Shown: positions 17,578 to 27,542, counted from the stretch's first letter. The stretch: DNA of 64,000 nt from Bacillus sp. F19 (GCA_023823795.1 CP085710.1:4428001-4492000), one strand, 5' to 3'. Program-made: numbers and translations. The notes: a model not told the origin generated them from the letters alone.

Positions 17578-20500
17578 TTACTTGACATACACTTTACCAG
17601 CGGCTGTTCGACGAGATTCATTTCCATAAGCATCTCTCATCACCACTTCGATCACAGCACCGTTGATCGTGTTTTTTGGTGCCTTCCAGATACCAACATA
17701 GTGACCTTTTCCTTGTTCTGTTAATGGTATTTCAACAGAAGCGGCGGTTGCGGATGCATAGGCTGAAGGTACGCTTAACGAGAAGAAACCACTAATTCCT
17801 GGCTCACTATCTAGTTCGACAGTCAACGTCTTACCCCTTTTTATCACCACATTTTGATCTGGTTTTAAGTTTTCGATCGCAGGTGGATTAAACTTGGCGT
17901 AAACAGTGACTTCCTTGTTAGTTTCGTTTCCTGCACGGTCTTTTGCGGCAACTGTAAATTTATTTTCTCCATTATTGAGCAGGACATCTAGGGAGTAGGA
18001 GCCATCTTCTGTGACATTTGCTTTTTGACCATTAATTGTGACTTCGGATAGATGCAGGTCGGTCGCTTTTCCTTCGATTGTAACTGTTTGTTGATCCGTC
18101 TTAAAACCATCAGCAGGTTTGGTAATGGTTAGTTCTGGTTTTGCTTGGTCAAGGGTGATCTTCACTGGATCGGACGGTTTCGTACTACCTAGATCAGATG
18201 AAGAGGTAGCTGTCAGTACGTTTTCACCATTTTGCAGGGGAACCTCTACAGAGAAAGTGCCATCTTCTCTAGCTGTTGTGGTAGCCTCTTTTTTCCCTTT
18301 ATTGAAAAGATTAACTTGGGTAGCAGGTGAAGCTTGCCCTTCTACTGTGAAAGTAGATTGATTGGTGATGGCTGCATCTTTAGGTGTTGTAATCACTGGA
18401 GCCATTGCTTCATATTTTACCTGTGCCCGAATCATAATGTTCTCGTAAGGGGCTGGTCCAAACTCTCCATTATACATTATCCAACTGTGTCTCGCAGGTG
18501 TAGTACTTGTATCAGATGAAATTGCTGGCGTATTCGGGCTGACGTTTTTTTGGATATAGACCATATAGAATCTGTCTTTTACCACGATTCCTTTGTCTGA
18601 CAGATCGACAACCGTCCATTCCCCATTTTGCACAGCAGTTGCATCAAATGGACCCGCCACTATTTTACCAGGAGAACCATTCACGCCAGGTCCACTATTA
18701 TCATAAATGGCAACCTGAAAGGCTGTTCCACCTGGTTTTATATTTGAGGTAGATGAATCCTGGAAACGGAAGAGACCAGCAGTGACTAAAGCGCTAGTTT
18801 TGCCTTCAGGTAGAAACATTTTTACAGCATAACCACTATTAACGGCATCCCATGTGCGATGGGCTTCTGCTGTCCCATCATCATAGCCTATCTCACTAGG
18901 ATAGCCGACAAATGGTTGTAACGAGACATTTTGTTCGATATTTCCGTTTGCAGGGACAGTAATCCTGATATCTTGGTTCAGATAGAAAGGCGCGGACACA
19001 TGCAAGGTATAGTCTCCTTCATAGGCAGTGATAGAGAAGCGTCCGTTTTCATCTGTTTGTACAGGTTGAACAATCGCGTCTTCGATCAGAGAGAGTGTTG
19101 CGTTAGCTATCGGCTGACCTGTTTGCTTGTTCGTGATCGTTCCGTTAATCGTTCCTTGCGGAAGCGGTTTTAAGGTGAAATTGGCTTCTGCTTCACCATT
19201 GGGAGCAATCTTCACTCGTTGATCTGAAGAGTAGTATCCATATGACTCCGCACGTAAGGTGAACTCACCAGCAGGATGAGTCGACATAACATAGCTGCCA
19301 TCAGCTGGGTTGGTGACAACAGAACGTCCTGATTCAAGCACGCTCACTGTAGCTCCAAGTGGCAGGGACATAGGTTTGTCTGCTGTTGGCGTTACCGTTA
19401 CCGTGGCGGTTGGTGCCATCACGTCTTGGATTTCTGTTAGTTTGATTGCTTCCGAATTTTCCAATTGCACATCTTCTAGATCAATATTTGCTGTGGTAAG
19501 TGCTGTATTACTTAAAGCGACATCATCGATATACCACCCTGTTGTCGTGAATTTATCGTCTGTGGTGACGTTAAAGGCGATATAAATTAGTTTACCAGCA
19601 TATGCGGATAGATCGATTTGGTGTTGGGTCCATGTCGAAGAGTTACCAGTAAAGCTGGACAGATGCTGCCAGTTTTGTTTGTCTGTCGACACAAACACAT
19701 TACCAAAGTCTTTGCTTTCTTTGTCTTCAAGTTGATACCAGTCTTTAAACTGAAGATAGCTGTTACCTTCAGGCAAGATGATTGGAGGCATCATCAAGTT
19801 CATATTGGCATTGAAATCAACATGACCATTTAACTTGGTTCCGTACACTTTTTCACCAGAAGCGGCCTTTAATGGCCCAGCGGTAGGTACTCCCCATTCC
19901 CAAGAGTTTTGGGTACCATAAGAAATCCAGCCATTCGGTGTAGATTCAAAATCTTGAAAATATCCGGTGCTGATTCCAGTTTTGACAGGTACGTTGTAAT
20001 TATCAGATGTAACCTCGTGTGCACCATAATCTGTGATGCGCCAACGATAGGTGAGGGTTGAGTTCTGTACTGCTTCAGCCGGAATTACAGCTTGGTACGT
20101 TCCGCCTTTATAGTTACCTGTGGTACGACTTGCCATTACTGTTTGCCAATCGGCAGTTTCGCTTGCACGGTATTGTAGCTCTACACTTTTTACGCTGACA
20201 TTGTCTTGTGCTTGAACAGTTAGAGGTAATACCATATTCGTATAGGTTTCTTTTGGAGCGGTATGCTCATAAGTTGGATTTTCAGTATCTTGACCTTCAT
20301 GAACCACTTGTCCTTGAACTCCGCCTATTCCGGTTAAAATGGAGGAGACAGCGTTATAGGCGTTAACTAGACCATGACCATAACCATTGTTTGGCGAAGT
20401 TGGATATCTAGAGTCAGTTAATGGAATTGCGGTTTCAGTTAATATTTGTTCAATAGCATCAACGGAAAGAGATTTATTCGCCTGCTTGATCAAAGCAACG

Positions 20501-21873
20501 ACTCCAGCAAGGGCTGGTGAAGCCATCGAAGTTCCGCTCATTAATCCATAGTTGCTGCCTGGTATAGAAGAGCGAATGCCCACACCTGGAGCAGAGATAT
20601 CTGGCTTCATTACTCCATATGCCGAAGGACCACGTGAGGAGAAATCAGCAATCTGATTTTTAGTATCTGTTGCGCCAGTAGCAAACGATTCCGGATAATT
20701 GCCTGGCAAGCCGACGCTTCCATCAGCAGGACCGGAATTTCCAGCAGAGAATGCAGGGAAAATTTCAGCTGCACGCCAGTTTTTCACCATTTGTCGGTAA
20801 AAATCATCGATAAAAGGGCCGGAACCCCAAGAGTTGTTCACTATGTCTGGTGCTTTTTCTGGATGCGGATTGCCCTGGGCATCCTTTGGAGCTAGAACCC
20901 ACTCTCCAGCTGCCAGTAGATCATCAGTGGTTGCACCCTGCGCTGTAAAGGCTTTTACAGCAATCCATTTTGCACCTGGAGCGACACCGATTTGGTTCGT
21001 GCCATTTGGCTCAGAACCCACCATCGTACCTACGGTGTGAGTTCCGTGACCATGATCATCATAAGGTGCAGCTTTCCCATTAATAGCGTCAAACCAGTTG
21101 TAAGTGTTATCAGGTTGATCTGGATTGGCTGGGTCGTAACCCCGATACTTTGTTTTTAAAGCTGGGTGATTCCACTGGACTCCTGAATCAATACTAGCAA
21201 CTACAATTCCTGTACCATCAATGCCCATCTTCCAAACTGGTGGTGCCTCGATTTTTGCCATATTCCATTCGGTTGAATCGAGAGGATTAACTATTGATTG
21301 AGTGGATTTGTTACTGCTTTCAGATGGGATTAACTGTACCTTTTCGTTAGGTAGAATTTCTTCGACTTCAGGGAAGGTAGCAAGTTTTTCCATCACTTGT
21401 TTGGTTCCTGTTACCGCCATGCCGTTTACGATATAGAAAGATTCAAACTCTTTAACATTTCCTTTCTTTTTTTCTTGTTCTAGATAAGTTTTGACCGAGT
21501 ATTGAGTTTCATTGGCTTTAGCTCGGAGAGTGGAGACGATAGCTGAGCGTTTCATCAATTCGGTTTTGGCTGCTGTTTGTTTTTGAGCTTTAGCTTTTTT
21601 AGCTGTTTCGATTGCAACTTTGTTTGTATCCACTTGATCTTTAAATTCTAATAAAAATGAAACAGTTTTATTCTTATTAAACTGATCGTTCAGTTTTTTG
21701 TCTATCTTTGTTTCCGCACTCTTAGATTCTCCATCAGAACTTTCCTGAAGAGAAATACTTTCTTTGGAGTTGGGTTTAGCCAAAGCGAAATTTGGTAAAA
21801 AAGTAGAGATCAACAATAATGCACATAAAATAAAACTAAATGTGACGTGGCCTTGTTTTTTCCTTTTTATCAA
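17578..21873 (-). CDS. bpr: Bacillopeptidase F, active-type secreted serine protease
   Basis: Large extracellular subtilisin-family (S8) protease of 1431 residues, matching B. subtilis Bpr in size. Order: signal peptide (1-32), propeptide (to about 200), S8 domain (about 205-510) with catalytic Asp229 (ASIDSG), His276 (HGHGTH), oxyanion Asn379 (SAGNSG) and Ser449 (SGTSMASP), an MAM/immune-inhibitor-A-like domain (about 635-790), carboxypeptidase-regulatory-like repeats (about 840-985) and two Ig-like repeats near 1150-1330. The start is a TTG with AAGGAGG upstream. It lies downstream of an inactive paralogue with the same architecture. Three tandem 20-bp repeats lie 61 bases before the start. 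Confidence 0.95.
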   Translation of the reverse strand: MIKRKKQGHVTFSFILCALLLISTFLPNFALAKPNSKESISLQESSDGESKSAETKIDKKLNDQFNKNKTVSFLLEFKDQVDTNKVAIETAKKAKAQKQTAAKTELMKRSAIVSTLRAKANETQYSVKTYLEQEKKKGNVKEFESFYIVNGMAVTGTKQVMEKLATFPEVEEILPNEKVQLIPSESSNKSTQSIVNPLDSTEWNMAKIEAPPVWKMGIDGTGIVVASIDSGVQWNHPALKTKYRGYDPANPDQPDNTYNWFDAINGKAAPYDDHGHGTHTVGTMVGSEPNGTNQIGVAPGAKWIAVKAFTAQGATTDDLLAAGEWVLAPKDAQGNPHPEKAPDIVNNSWGSGPFIDDFYRQMVKNWRAAEIFPAFSAGNSGPADGSVGLPGNYPESFATGATDTKNQIADFSSRGPSAYGVMKPDISAPGVGIRSSIPGSNYGLMSGTSMASPALAGVVALIKQANKSLSVDAIEQILTETAIPLTDSRYPTSPNNGYGHGLVNAYNAVSSILTGIGGVQGQVVHEGQDTENPTYEHTAPKETYTNMVLPLTVQAQDNVSVKSVELQYRASETADWQTVMASRTTGNYKGGTYQAVIPAEAVQNSTLTYRWRITDYGAHEVTSDNYNVPVKTGISTGYFQDFESTPNGWISYGTQNSWEWGVPTAGPLKAASGEKVYGTKLNGHVDFNANMNLMMPPIILPEGNSYLQFKDWYQLEDKESKDFGNVFVSTDKQNWQHLSSFTGNSSTWTQHQIDLSAYAGKLIYIAFNVTTDDKFTTTGWYIDDVALSNTALTTANIDLEDVQLENSEAIKLTEIQDVMAPTATVTVTPTADKPMSLPLGATVSVLESGRSVVTNPADGSYVMSTHPAGEFTLRAESYGYYSSDQRVKIAPNGEAEANFTLKPLPQGTINGTITNKQTGQPIANATLSLIEDAIVQPVQTDENGRFSITAYEGDYTLHVSAPFYLNQDIRITVPANGNIEQNVSLQPFVGYPSEIGYDDGTAEAHRTWDAVNSGYAVKMFLPEGKTSALVTAGLFRFQDSSTSNIKPGGTAFQVAIYDNSGPGVNGSPGKIVAGPFDATAVQNGEWTVVDLSDKGIVVKDRFYMVYIQKNVSPNTPAISSDTSTTPARHSWIMYNGEFGPAPYENIMIRAQVKYEAMAPVITTPKDAAITNQSTFTVEGQASPATQVNLFNKGKKEATTTAREDGTFSVEVPLQNGENVLTATSSSDLGSTKPSDPVKITLDQAKPELTITKPADGFKTDQQTVTIEGKATDLHLSEVTINGQKANVTEDGSYSLDVLLNNGENKFTVAAKDRAGNETNKEVTVYAKFNPPAIENLKPDQNVVIKRGKTLTVELDSEPGISGFFSLSVPSAYASATAASVEIPLTEQGKGHYVGIWKAPKNTINGAVIEVVMRDAYGNESRRTAAGKVYVK

Positions 21874-21933
21874 TTTGAATCCTCCTTAAATCTGCTTGTA
21901 TTAAGACTTGCGTAAGGGAGCAGTATTTTTAAT

Positions 21934-21993
21934 TGTTGTAGATGGCCACCAACTGTTGTAGATGGCCACCAACTGTTGTAGATGGCCACCAAC
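21934..21993. repeat. Three tandem 20-bp repeats upstream of bpr
   Basis: TGTTGTAGATGGCCACCAAC occurs three times head to tail (21934, 21954, 21974). Each copy has GTTG/CAAC arms around an 11-base centre. A single related copy (TGTTGCAGATGAACACCAAC) lies at the same distance upstream of the paralogue at 26521. The flanking bases toward the start codon are also conserved between the two genes, so this is promoter-region sequence and may be an operator. Confidence 0.85.
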
Positions 21994-22043
21994 TTTCTTT
22001 ATTTTTATAAATCTTTTATAAATTGAATCTATCAATCTATGAT

Positions 22044-25000
22044 TTACTTAGGTCTTACGTTTACATACACTTTACCATCGGCTATTTGACGAGATTCGTT
22101 TCCATAAGCGTCTCTCATTACCACTTCGATTACAGCACCGTTAATCTTGTCTTTTGGAGCCGTCCAGGTACCAACATAGTGACCGTTTCCTTGCTCTGTT
22201 AATGGTATTTCAACAGAAGTGGCGGTTGCGGTTGCTGTTGTTGTTTTTGTTGTTGTTGTGGCTTCAGCTGCATAGGTTGAAGGTAAGCGAACAATGAAGG
22301 AGCCACTAATTCCATGTTCACTATCTAGTTCGACAGTCAACTTATTACCCTTATTTATCACCACATCTTGAGCTGGTTTTAAATTTGTGATTGCAGGTGG
22401 ATTAAACTTGGCGTAAATAGCGACTCCTTTGCTAGTTTCATTTCCAGCACGGTCCTTTGCAGTGACCGTAAATTTATTTTCTCCACTATTGAGTAATAGG
22501 CGTAGGGAGTAAGAGCCATCTTCTGTGACATTCACTTTTTGACCATTTATAGTGACTTCGGATAGATGTAGGTCGGTCACTTTTCCTTCAATCGTAACTG
22601 CCTTCTGATTTGTTTTGAAACCATCAGCAGGTTTGGTGATGGTTAGTTCTGGTTTTGCCTGGTCAAGGGTGATCTTCACTGGCTCGGACGGATCCGTACT
22701 ACCTTGATTAGATGAAGAGATAGCTGTCAGCACGTTTTCACCTTTTTGAAGGGGCACATCTACAGAGAAAGTGCCATCCTCTCTAGCTGTTGTGGTAGCC
22801 TCTTCTTTCCCTTTATTGAAAAGATGAACTTGGGTAGCAGGTGAAGCTTGCCCTTCTACTGTGAAAGTAGATTGATTGGTGATGGCTGCATCTTTTGGTG
22901 TTGTAATCACTGGAGTCATCGCTTCATATTGTACCTGTGCCCGAATCATAATGTTTCCCTGATTTTGAGGGAACGGTACCCAAACACCATTTTGCATTTG
23001 CCAGCTCCGACCCGCGCTTTTACTGTTTGTATCAATAGCAAGTCCTGGAGCATTCGGGTAGACGCCTTCTTGAAGATAGACAAAATAGAAGTCGTCGTTT
23101 ACGAAGATGCTTTCATTTGACAAATCGACAACCGACCATTGCCCATTCGTTAGTGCAGTCGAATCAAATGGACCCGCTATTTGTTTGCCAGGACCACCTT
23201 GATTTCCACTATTATCATAGATGGCAAGCTTAAAGTCTGTTCCACCTGGAGACGGCCATCCTTTATCCCAGAAGCGGACGAGACCTGCAGTGACTAAGGC
23301 GCTTTTTTTGCCCTCAGGTAGAGAAATTTTTACAGCCCAAGCATTTTTTTCAGTAACACTCCAAGATTTAGCATTTTCCGCTGTCCCATCATCATAGCCT
23401 ATCTCACTTGAATAGCCTACAAATGGTGGTAACCCAACATTTTGTTCACTCTGCCCGTTTGCTGGGATGGAGATGGTGATATCTTGGGTGAAAAAGAAAG
23501 GCGCGGACACATGTAATGTATAGGTTCCTTCATAGGCAGTGATAGAGAAATGTCCGTTTTCATCAGTTTGTACAGGTTGAATGACCGCGTCTTCGATCAG
23601 AGAGAGTGTTGCGTTAGCTAGCGGCTGACCTGTTTGCTTATTTGTGACCGTTCCGTTAACCGTTCCTTTCGATGCCGGTTTTAAGATAAAGTTGGCATCT
23701 AACGTACCATCTTTAGGAATCTTCACTCGTTGCTCGGAAGAGACATATCCATATGACTCTGCACGTAAGGTGAACTCACCAGCAGAATGTCTCATGGTAA
23801 AGCTACCATCAACTGGGTTGGTGATAGCAGAACGTCCTGATTCGAGCGCGCTCACTGTAGCCTCAAGTGGCAGGGTCATGGGTTGTTCTGCTGCCGGTGT
23901 GATCGCGGCGGTAGGTGCCATCACGTTTTGTATTTTTATTGTTTTGATGGTATCCGAGTTTTCCAGTTGTCTTGCATCTTCTAGTTCTACATTGGCTGTA
24001 GTAAGTGCTGTATTGCTTAAGGCGACATCATCGATATACCAGCCTGCTCTTTGGCCCAATTCGTCTGTGGTGAGGTTAAAGGCGATATAGATTTCTTGAC
24101 CAGCATATGCGGTTAGATCGATTTGGCGTTGAGTCCATTCAAGAGAGTTACCAGTGATGCTGGACAACTGTTGCCAGTTTTGTTTGTCTGTTGACACAAG
24201 CACATAACCATTATCGTAACCGCTTTCAATTTGATACCAGTCTTTAAACTGCAGATAAGTATTACCTTCAGGCACGATGATTCGAGGCATCATCAAGCTC
24301 ATATTGGCTCTAGCGTCATATTGACCACTTAACTTGGTTCCGTACACTTTTTCACCGGAAGCGGCCGTTGCTGGTCCATTGTCGTAGGCAGGTACTCCCC
24401 ATTGCCAAGTGTTTTTCGTACCATAAGAAGTCCAGCCGTTCGGTATAGATTCAAAATCTTGATAATAACCAGTGCTAATACCCGCTTTGACTGGTACTTT
24501 GTAATCGTCAGAAGTAACCGCATTTTGTCCATAGTCCGTGATGCGCCAACGATAGGTAAGGGTTGGAACCTGTATGGCATCAGCCGGAATCACGGCTTGG
24601 TACGTTCCGCTCTTATAGTTACCTGCGGTACGAGTTGCTGCTACTGTTTGCCATTCGGCAGTTTCGCTTGCACGGTATTCTAGCTCTACTCTTCTAACAC
24701 TGACATTGTCTTGTACTTGAACAGTAAGAGGTAATGTCATATTTTCAAAGTTTTCAGTTGGAGCGGTATGTTCATAAGTTGGATTCTCAGTATCCTGACC
24801 TTCATGACCCACTTGTCCCTGAACGCGGCCAAGTCCGCTGGTTATGGATGATACGGCCATATAGGCGTTTACTAGTCCATGACCATACCCATTGTTTGGT
24901 GAAGTTGGATAGGTGGAATCAGTTAATGGTGTTGCTGAATCTTTTAAAATTTTTTCAATTTCATCAACAGAAAGAGATGGATTCACCTGCTTCATCAAGG

Positions 25001-26456
25001 CAACGACTCCAGAAATGTGTGGTGCACCAAACATAGTCAGAGATAAAGTCGAATAGCTGCCACGTAGGTCGGAAGAGCGAATGTTCTCACCTGGAGCGGA
25101 AATGTCTGGCTTCATTACTCCATATGCCGAAGGACCGCGTCCTGAGTGAAACCCCCGCAGATTATTACTATCTGTATACCCAACAGCAAACGATTCCGGA
25201 TAGTTGGCTGGGGTCCAGATTAACCCTTCTTTATAGCTTGAATTTCCAGCAGCGAACACAGGGAAAATCTCAGCTGCACGCCAGTTTTGCACCATTGGAC
25301 GGAACCATTCATCGACTCCTTCTTGAACTGAACCCCATGAGTTGTTCACTACATCAGGTGCTTTTTCTGGATGTGGGTTGCCCTCAGCATCTTTTGGAGC
25401 TAGAATCCATTCTCCGGCTTCCAGTAGATCGACTTGGGTTCCGCTACCACCATAGCTTGAAAAGGCTTTCACAGCGATCCATTTTGCACCTGGAGCAACC
25501 CCAATTTGATTTGAACCATTAGGTTCAGAACCTACCATGATTCCTGTGACGCGGGTACCTTGTTTAGTTGTATCATTTGGAGTCGAACTCCCATTAACAG
25601 CATCAAACCAGTTGAAGGTATGGTCAGGTTGATCTGGATTGGCTGGGTTGTAACCCCGATACTTTTCTTTTAAAGCAGGGTGATCCCACTGGACTCCTGT
25701 ATCGATACTAGCGACTACAGTTCCCGTACCATCAAAGCCCATCTTCCAGACATTTGGTGCGTCAATTTTTGCAATATTCCATTCGACTGAAGTGGTGTCT
25801 GTCTGAGTGTCTTCCCGAGTGTCCGCTTGGGTGTCAGTTTGAGTTTCTGCTTTAGCATCAGCTGTTGGTTGAGTGGATGTATTACTGCTTTCATTCGGGA
25901 TCATCTGTACCGTTTCGTTAGGCAGAATTTTTTCGACTTCAGGGAAGGTTGCAAGTTTATCCATCACTTGTTTAGTTCCTGTTACCGCCATACCGTTGAC
26001 GATATAGAAGGATTGAAACTCTTTGACATTTCCTTTCTCTTTCTCTTGATTCAAATAGGTTTTGATCGAGTATTGAGTTTCATTAGCCGTAGCTCGGAGT
26101 GTGGAGACGACAGCCGAACGTTTCATTAATTCGGTTTTGGCAGCAGTTTGTTTTTGAGATTTAGCTTTTTTAGCTGTTTCGCTGGCAACTTTGTTTGTAT
26201 CCACTTGATCTTTTAATTTTAATAAAAATGTAACGGTTTTATCCTTATTAAACTGATCGTTCAGTTTTTTATCTACCTTTGTATTCACATTTTTAGATGC
26301 TGCCTCTGAACTTACTGCCTCAGAACTTTCATGAAGAGTAATACTTGCTTTGGAGTTGGAATTAGCCAAAGCAAATTGAGGTAAAAAAGTAGAGACGAGT
26401 AACAACATGCATAAAATTAAGTTAACTGCAACAAGACCATGTCTGTTCCTTTTCAT
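22044..26456 (-). CDS. Full-length bacillopeptidase F paralogue with dead active site (pseudoprotease)
   Basis: 1470-residue secreted protein with signal peptide and the same domain order as the neighbouring Bpr, aligning along nearly its whole length. The catalytic Asp is kept (SIDTG, residue 253 counting from the TTG), but the His of HGTH is Gln300 (KQGTRV) and the Ser of GTSMASP is Met476 (LSLTMFGAP). Both codons were read directly (25560-25562 and 25032-25034). The oxyanion Asn406 remains. Two simple-sequence insertions distinguish it from Bpr: an acidic Thr/Gln/Asp stretch near 200-224 and a Thr/Lys/Ala stretch near the C-terminus. The frame is intact, so this is not ordinary decay. Start TTG 26459 or ATG 26456, with AAAGGAG upstream. 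Confidence 0.93.
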   Translation of the reverse strand: MKRNRHGLVAVNLILCMLLLVSTFLPQFALANSNSKASITLHESSEAVSSEAASKNVNTKVDKKLNDQFNKDKTVTFLLKLKDQVDTNKVASETAKKAKSQKQTAAKTELMKRSAVVSTLRATANETQYSIKTYLNQEKEKGNVKEFQSFYIVNGMAVTGTKQVMDKLATFPEVEKILPNETVQMIPNESSNTSTQPTADAKAETQTDTQADTREDTQTDTTSVEWNIAKIDAPNVWKMGFDGTGTVVASIDTGVQWDHPALKEKYRGYNPANPDQPDHTFNWFDAVNGSSTPNDTTKQGTRVTGIMVGSEPNGSNQIGVAPGAKWIAVKAFSSYGGSGTQVDLLEAGEWILAPKDAEGNPHPEKAPDVVNNSWGSVQEGVDEWFRPMVQNWRAAEIFPVFAAGNSSYKEGLIWTPANYPESFAVGYTDSNNLRGFHSGRGPSAYGVMKPDISAPGENIRSSDLRGSYSTLSLTMFGAPHISGVVALMKQVNPSLSVDEIEKILKDSATPLTDSTYPTSPNNGYGHGLVNAYMAVSSITSGLGRVQGQVGHEGQDTENPTYEHTAPTENFENMTLPLTVQVQDNVSVRRVELEYRASETAEWQTVAATRTAGNYKSGTYQAVIPADAIQVPTLTYRWRITDYGQNAVTSDDYKVPVKAGISTGYYQDFESIPNGWTSYGTKNTWQWGVPAYDNGPATAASGEKVYGTKLSGQYDARANMSLMMPRIIVPEGNTYLQFKDWYQIESGYDNGYVLVSTDKQNWQQLSSITGNSLEWTQRQIDLTAYAGQEIYIAFNLTTDELGQRAGWYIDDVALSNTALTTANVELEDARQLENSDTIKTIKIQNVMAPTAAITPAAEQPMTLPLEATVSALESGRSAITNPVDGSFTMRHSAGEFTLRAESYGYVSSEQRVKIPKDGTLDANFILKPASKGTVNGTVTNKQTGQPLANATLSLIEDAVIQPVQTDENGHFSITAYEGTYTLHVSAPFFFTQDITISIPANGQSEQNVGLPPFVGYSSEIGYDDGTAENAKSWSVTEKNAWAVKISLPEGKKSALVTAGLVRFWDKGWPSPGGTDFKLAIYDNSGNQGGPGKQIAGPFDSTALTNGQWSVVDLSNESIFVNDDFYFVYLQEGVYPNAPGLAIDTNSKSAGRSWQMQNGVWVPFPQNQGNIMIRAQVQYEAMTPVITTPKDAAITNQSTFTVEGQASPATQVHLFNKGKEEATTTAREDGTFSVDVPLQKGENVLTAISSSNQGSTDPSEPVKITLDQAKPELTITKPADGFKTNQKAVTIEGKVTDLHLSEVTINGQKVNVTEDGSYSLRLLLNSGENKFTVTAKDRAGNETSKGVAIYAKFNPPAITNLKPAQDVVINKGNKLTVELDSEHGISGSFIVRLPSTYAAEATTTTKTTTATATATSVEIPLTEQGNGHYVGTWTAPKDKINGAVIEVVMRDAYGNESRQIADGKVYVNVRPK

Positions 26457-26520
26457 CAATTCGACTCCTTTCTGGAATTTGCTTACATTAAGACTTGAGA
26501 TACAGGGTTATATTTTTTAT

Positions 26521-26540
26521 TGTTGCAGATGAACACCAAC
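26521..26540. repeat. Single 20-bp copy of the bpr upstream repeat
   Basis: TGTTGCAGATGAACACCAAC, 17 of 20 positions equal to the unit tripled at 21934-21993 and at the same distance (61-62 bases) from its gene start. Confidence 0.75.
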
Positions 26541-26619
26541 TTTCTATGTTTGGATAGATTTGATCTTTGACCTTTGCTCATTCCTTTCCCCCCTTGCCTG
26601 ATAATGTAATGCTATTCAA

Positions 26620-26658
26620 ATTGTACAAACCCCTAAAAAAAAAGTATATTGGGGGATT
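26620..26658 (-). promoter_or_regulatory. Promoter of the pseudoprotease with CCCCC block
   Basis: Minus strand: CCCCCAA at 26649-26655 touches TATACT (-35, 26643-26648), then 17 bases, then TACAAT (-10, 26620-26625). The same arrangement with identical spacing precedes both lactocepin-like genes (31233 and 37579). It would give a leader of about 155 bases. The rest of 26541-26866 is AT-rich and shows no gene. Confidence 0.6.
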
Positions 26659-26866
26659 TCACTTGAAATTATTAATATATTTTTTTAATACTTTAATACT
26701 ATAAAATGTCATTTAATTCATATTTTTTAAAAATTTTCGGTTATTTTTTAGAGGAATGTTGTGCAAATATTGTAAATTTTCAGTTAAAATTCAAGGGAAT
26801 ATGGCAATTTCTCGTATTTTTTTAGAAATACATTTAAAAATAATAGATTAAAAAAGGAAAAAAGTT

Positions 26867-26986
26867 CTATTTGCCCCTATATGATTTATAAGCTTTTATT
26901 ACTTCTTCCGAACCCCATAAAATTAGGTTTTCTGTGAATTTCGACATAGATTGTATTAATTCTTTTTCACTTAAAGGTTTTCCCAT
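26867..26986 (-). pseudogene. 39-residue fragment of an unknown protein
   Basis: Reads MGKPLSEKELIQSMSKFTEN followed by LILWGSEEVIKAYKSYRGK. It looks like the end of a longer protein rather than a complete gene: no ribosome site, AT-rich surroundings and a C-terminal segment of the kind seen in conserved membrane-associated proteins. Tentative. Confidence 0.3.
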
Positions 26987-27034
26987 TTTGCTTCAGCAGG
27001 GGAAAATTTTATACTTTCTTATCTATTAAAAAGA

Positions 27035-27059
27035 GGAGGAATGTCTGTTTCATTCCTCC
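27035..27059 (-). terminator. Terminator after the protease fragment
   Basis: GGAGGAATG and CATTCCTCC form a perfect 9-bp stem, and the minus strand continues TCTTTTT. It lies 14 bases past the stop of the fragment ending at 27074. Confidence 0.7.
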
Positions 27060-27073
27060 CCTTCTACACCTTG

Positions 27074-27447
27074 CTATTGCTTCGGCTCAAGACCGACCAG
27101 ACGCAGGAAGCAGTTCAGTCCTTTCATGCTATTGCCGAGTGTTTCTTTTGGCTGCTTGTCAGCCGGTGCATCTGGTCCTTTCATTAAGAAGTTTTTCTCA
27201 ACGCAGCGAATGTCTATCTCGTTGACCACTCCGTCTTGATTGATATCTTGCGGCACATGGATGGATCATTTGTACCATAGGCCTTAGTGATACTTTGAGC
27301 ATGAATATACCCTTCATATCTTCCTGACGTAGCGCTGGTTGGAATCGTGATTTTTGGCTGGAGCTCCTGTGATTGCCCGCTTGATACTGTAATCGCTGAA
27401 TGTGAAAAGTCGTTCCTAGGCAAACATCTATGCGGTTTTAGAATCAA
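27074..27447 (-). pseudogene. C-terminal remnant of a fifth secreted protease, frameshifted
   Basis: Two overlapping minus-strand frames join into one domain tail. The first has an Fn3/C5a-peptidase-like strand pattern (SQELQPKITIPTSATSGRYEGYIH). The second has a dockerin-like calcium-loop motif (DINQDGVVNEIDIRCVEKN) and ends RLVGLEPKQ. The frame changes near 27250 and no N-terminal catalytic part exists nearby. It still has its terminator, so it was the 3' end of a gene similar in type to the neighbouring proteases. Confidence 0.6.
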
Positions 27448-27482
27448 ATGGTTCCGTTTTCTTAAAAGGTAGGGCTGTTAAC

Positions 27483-27510
27483 AAGAGCCTCTAAAGTGGG
27501 GCTCTTTTTT
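27483..27510 (+). terminator. Terminator-like hairpin
   Basis: AAGAGCC and GGCTCTT form a 7-bp stem followed by T run on the plus strand. No plus-strand gene lies upstream, so it is probably a relic. Confidence 0.4.
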
Positions 27511-27542
27511 ATATGAAACATCCCGGATTCGTGCATGATAAA

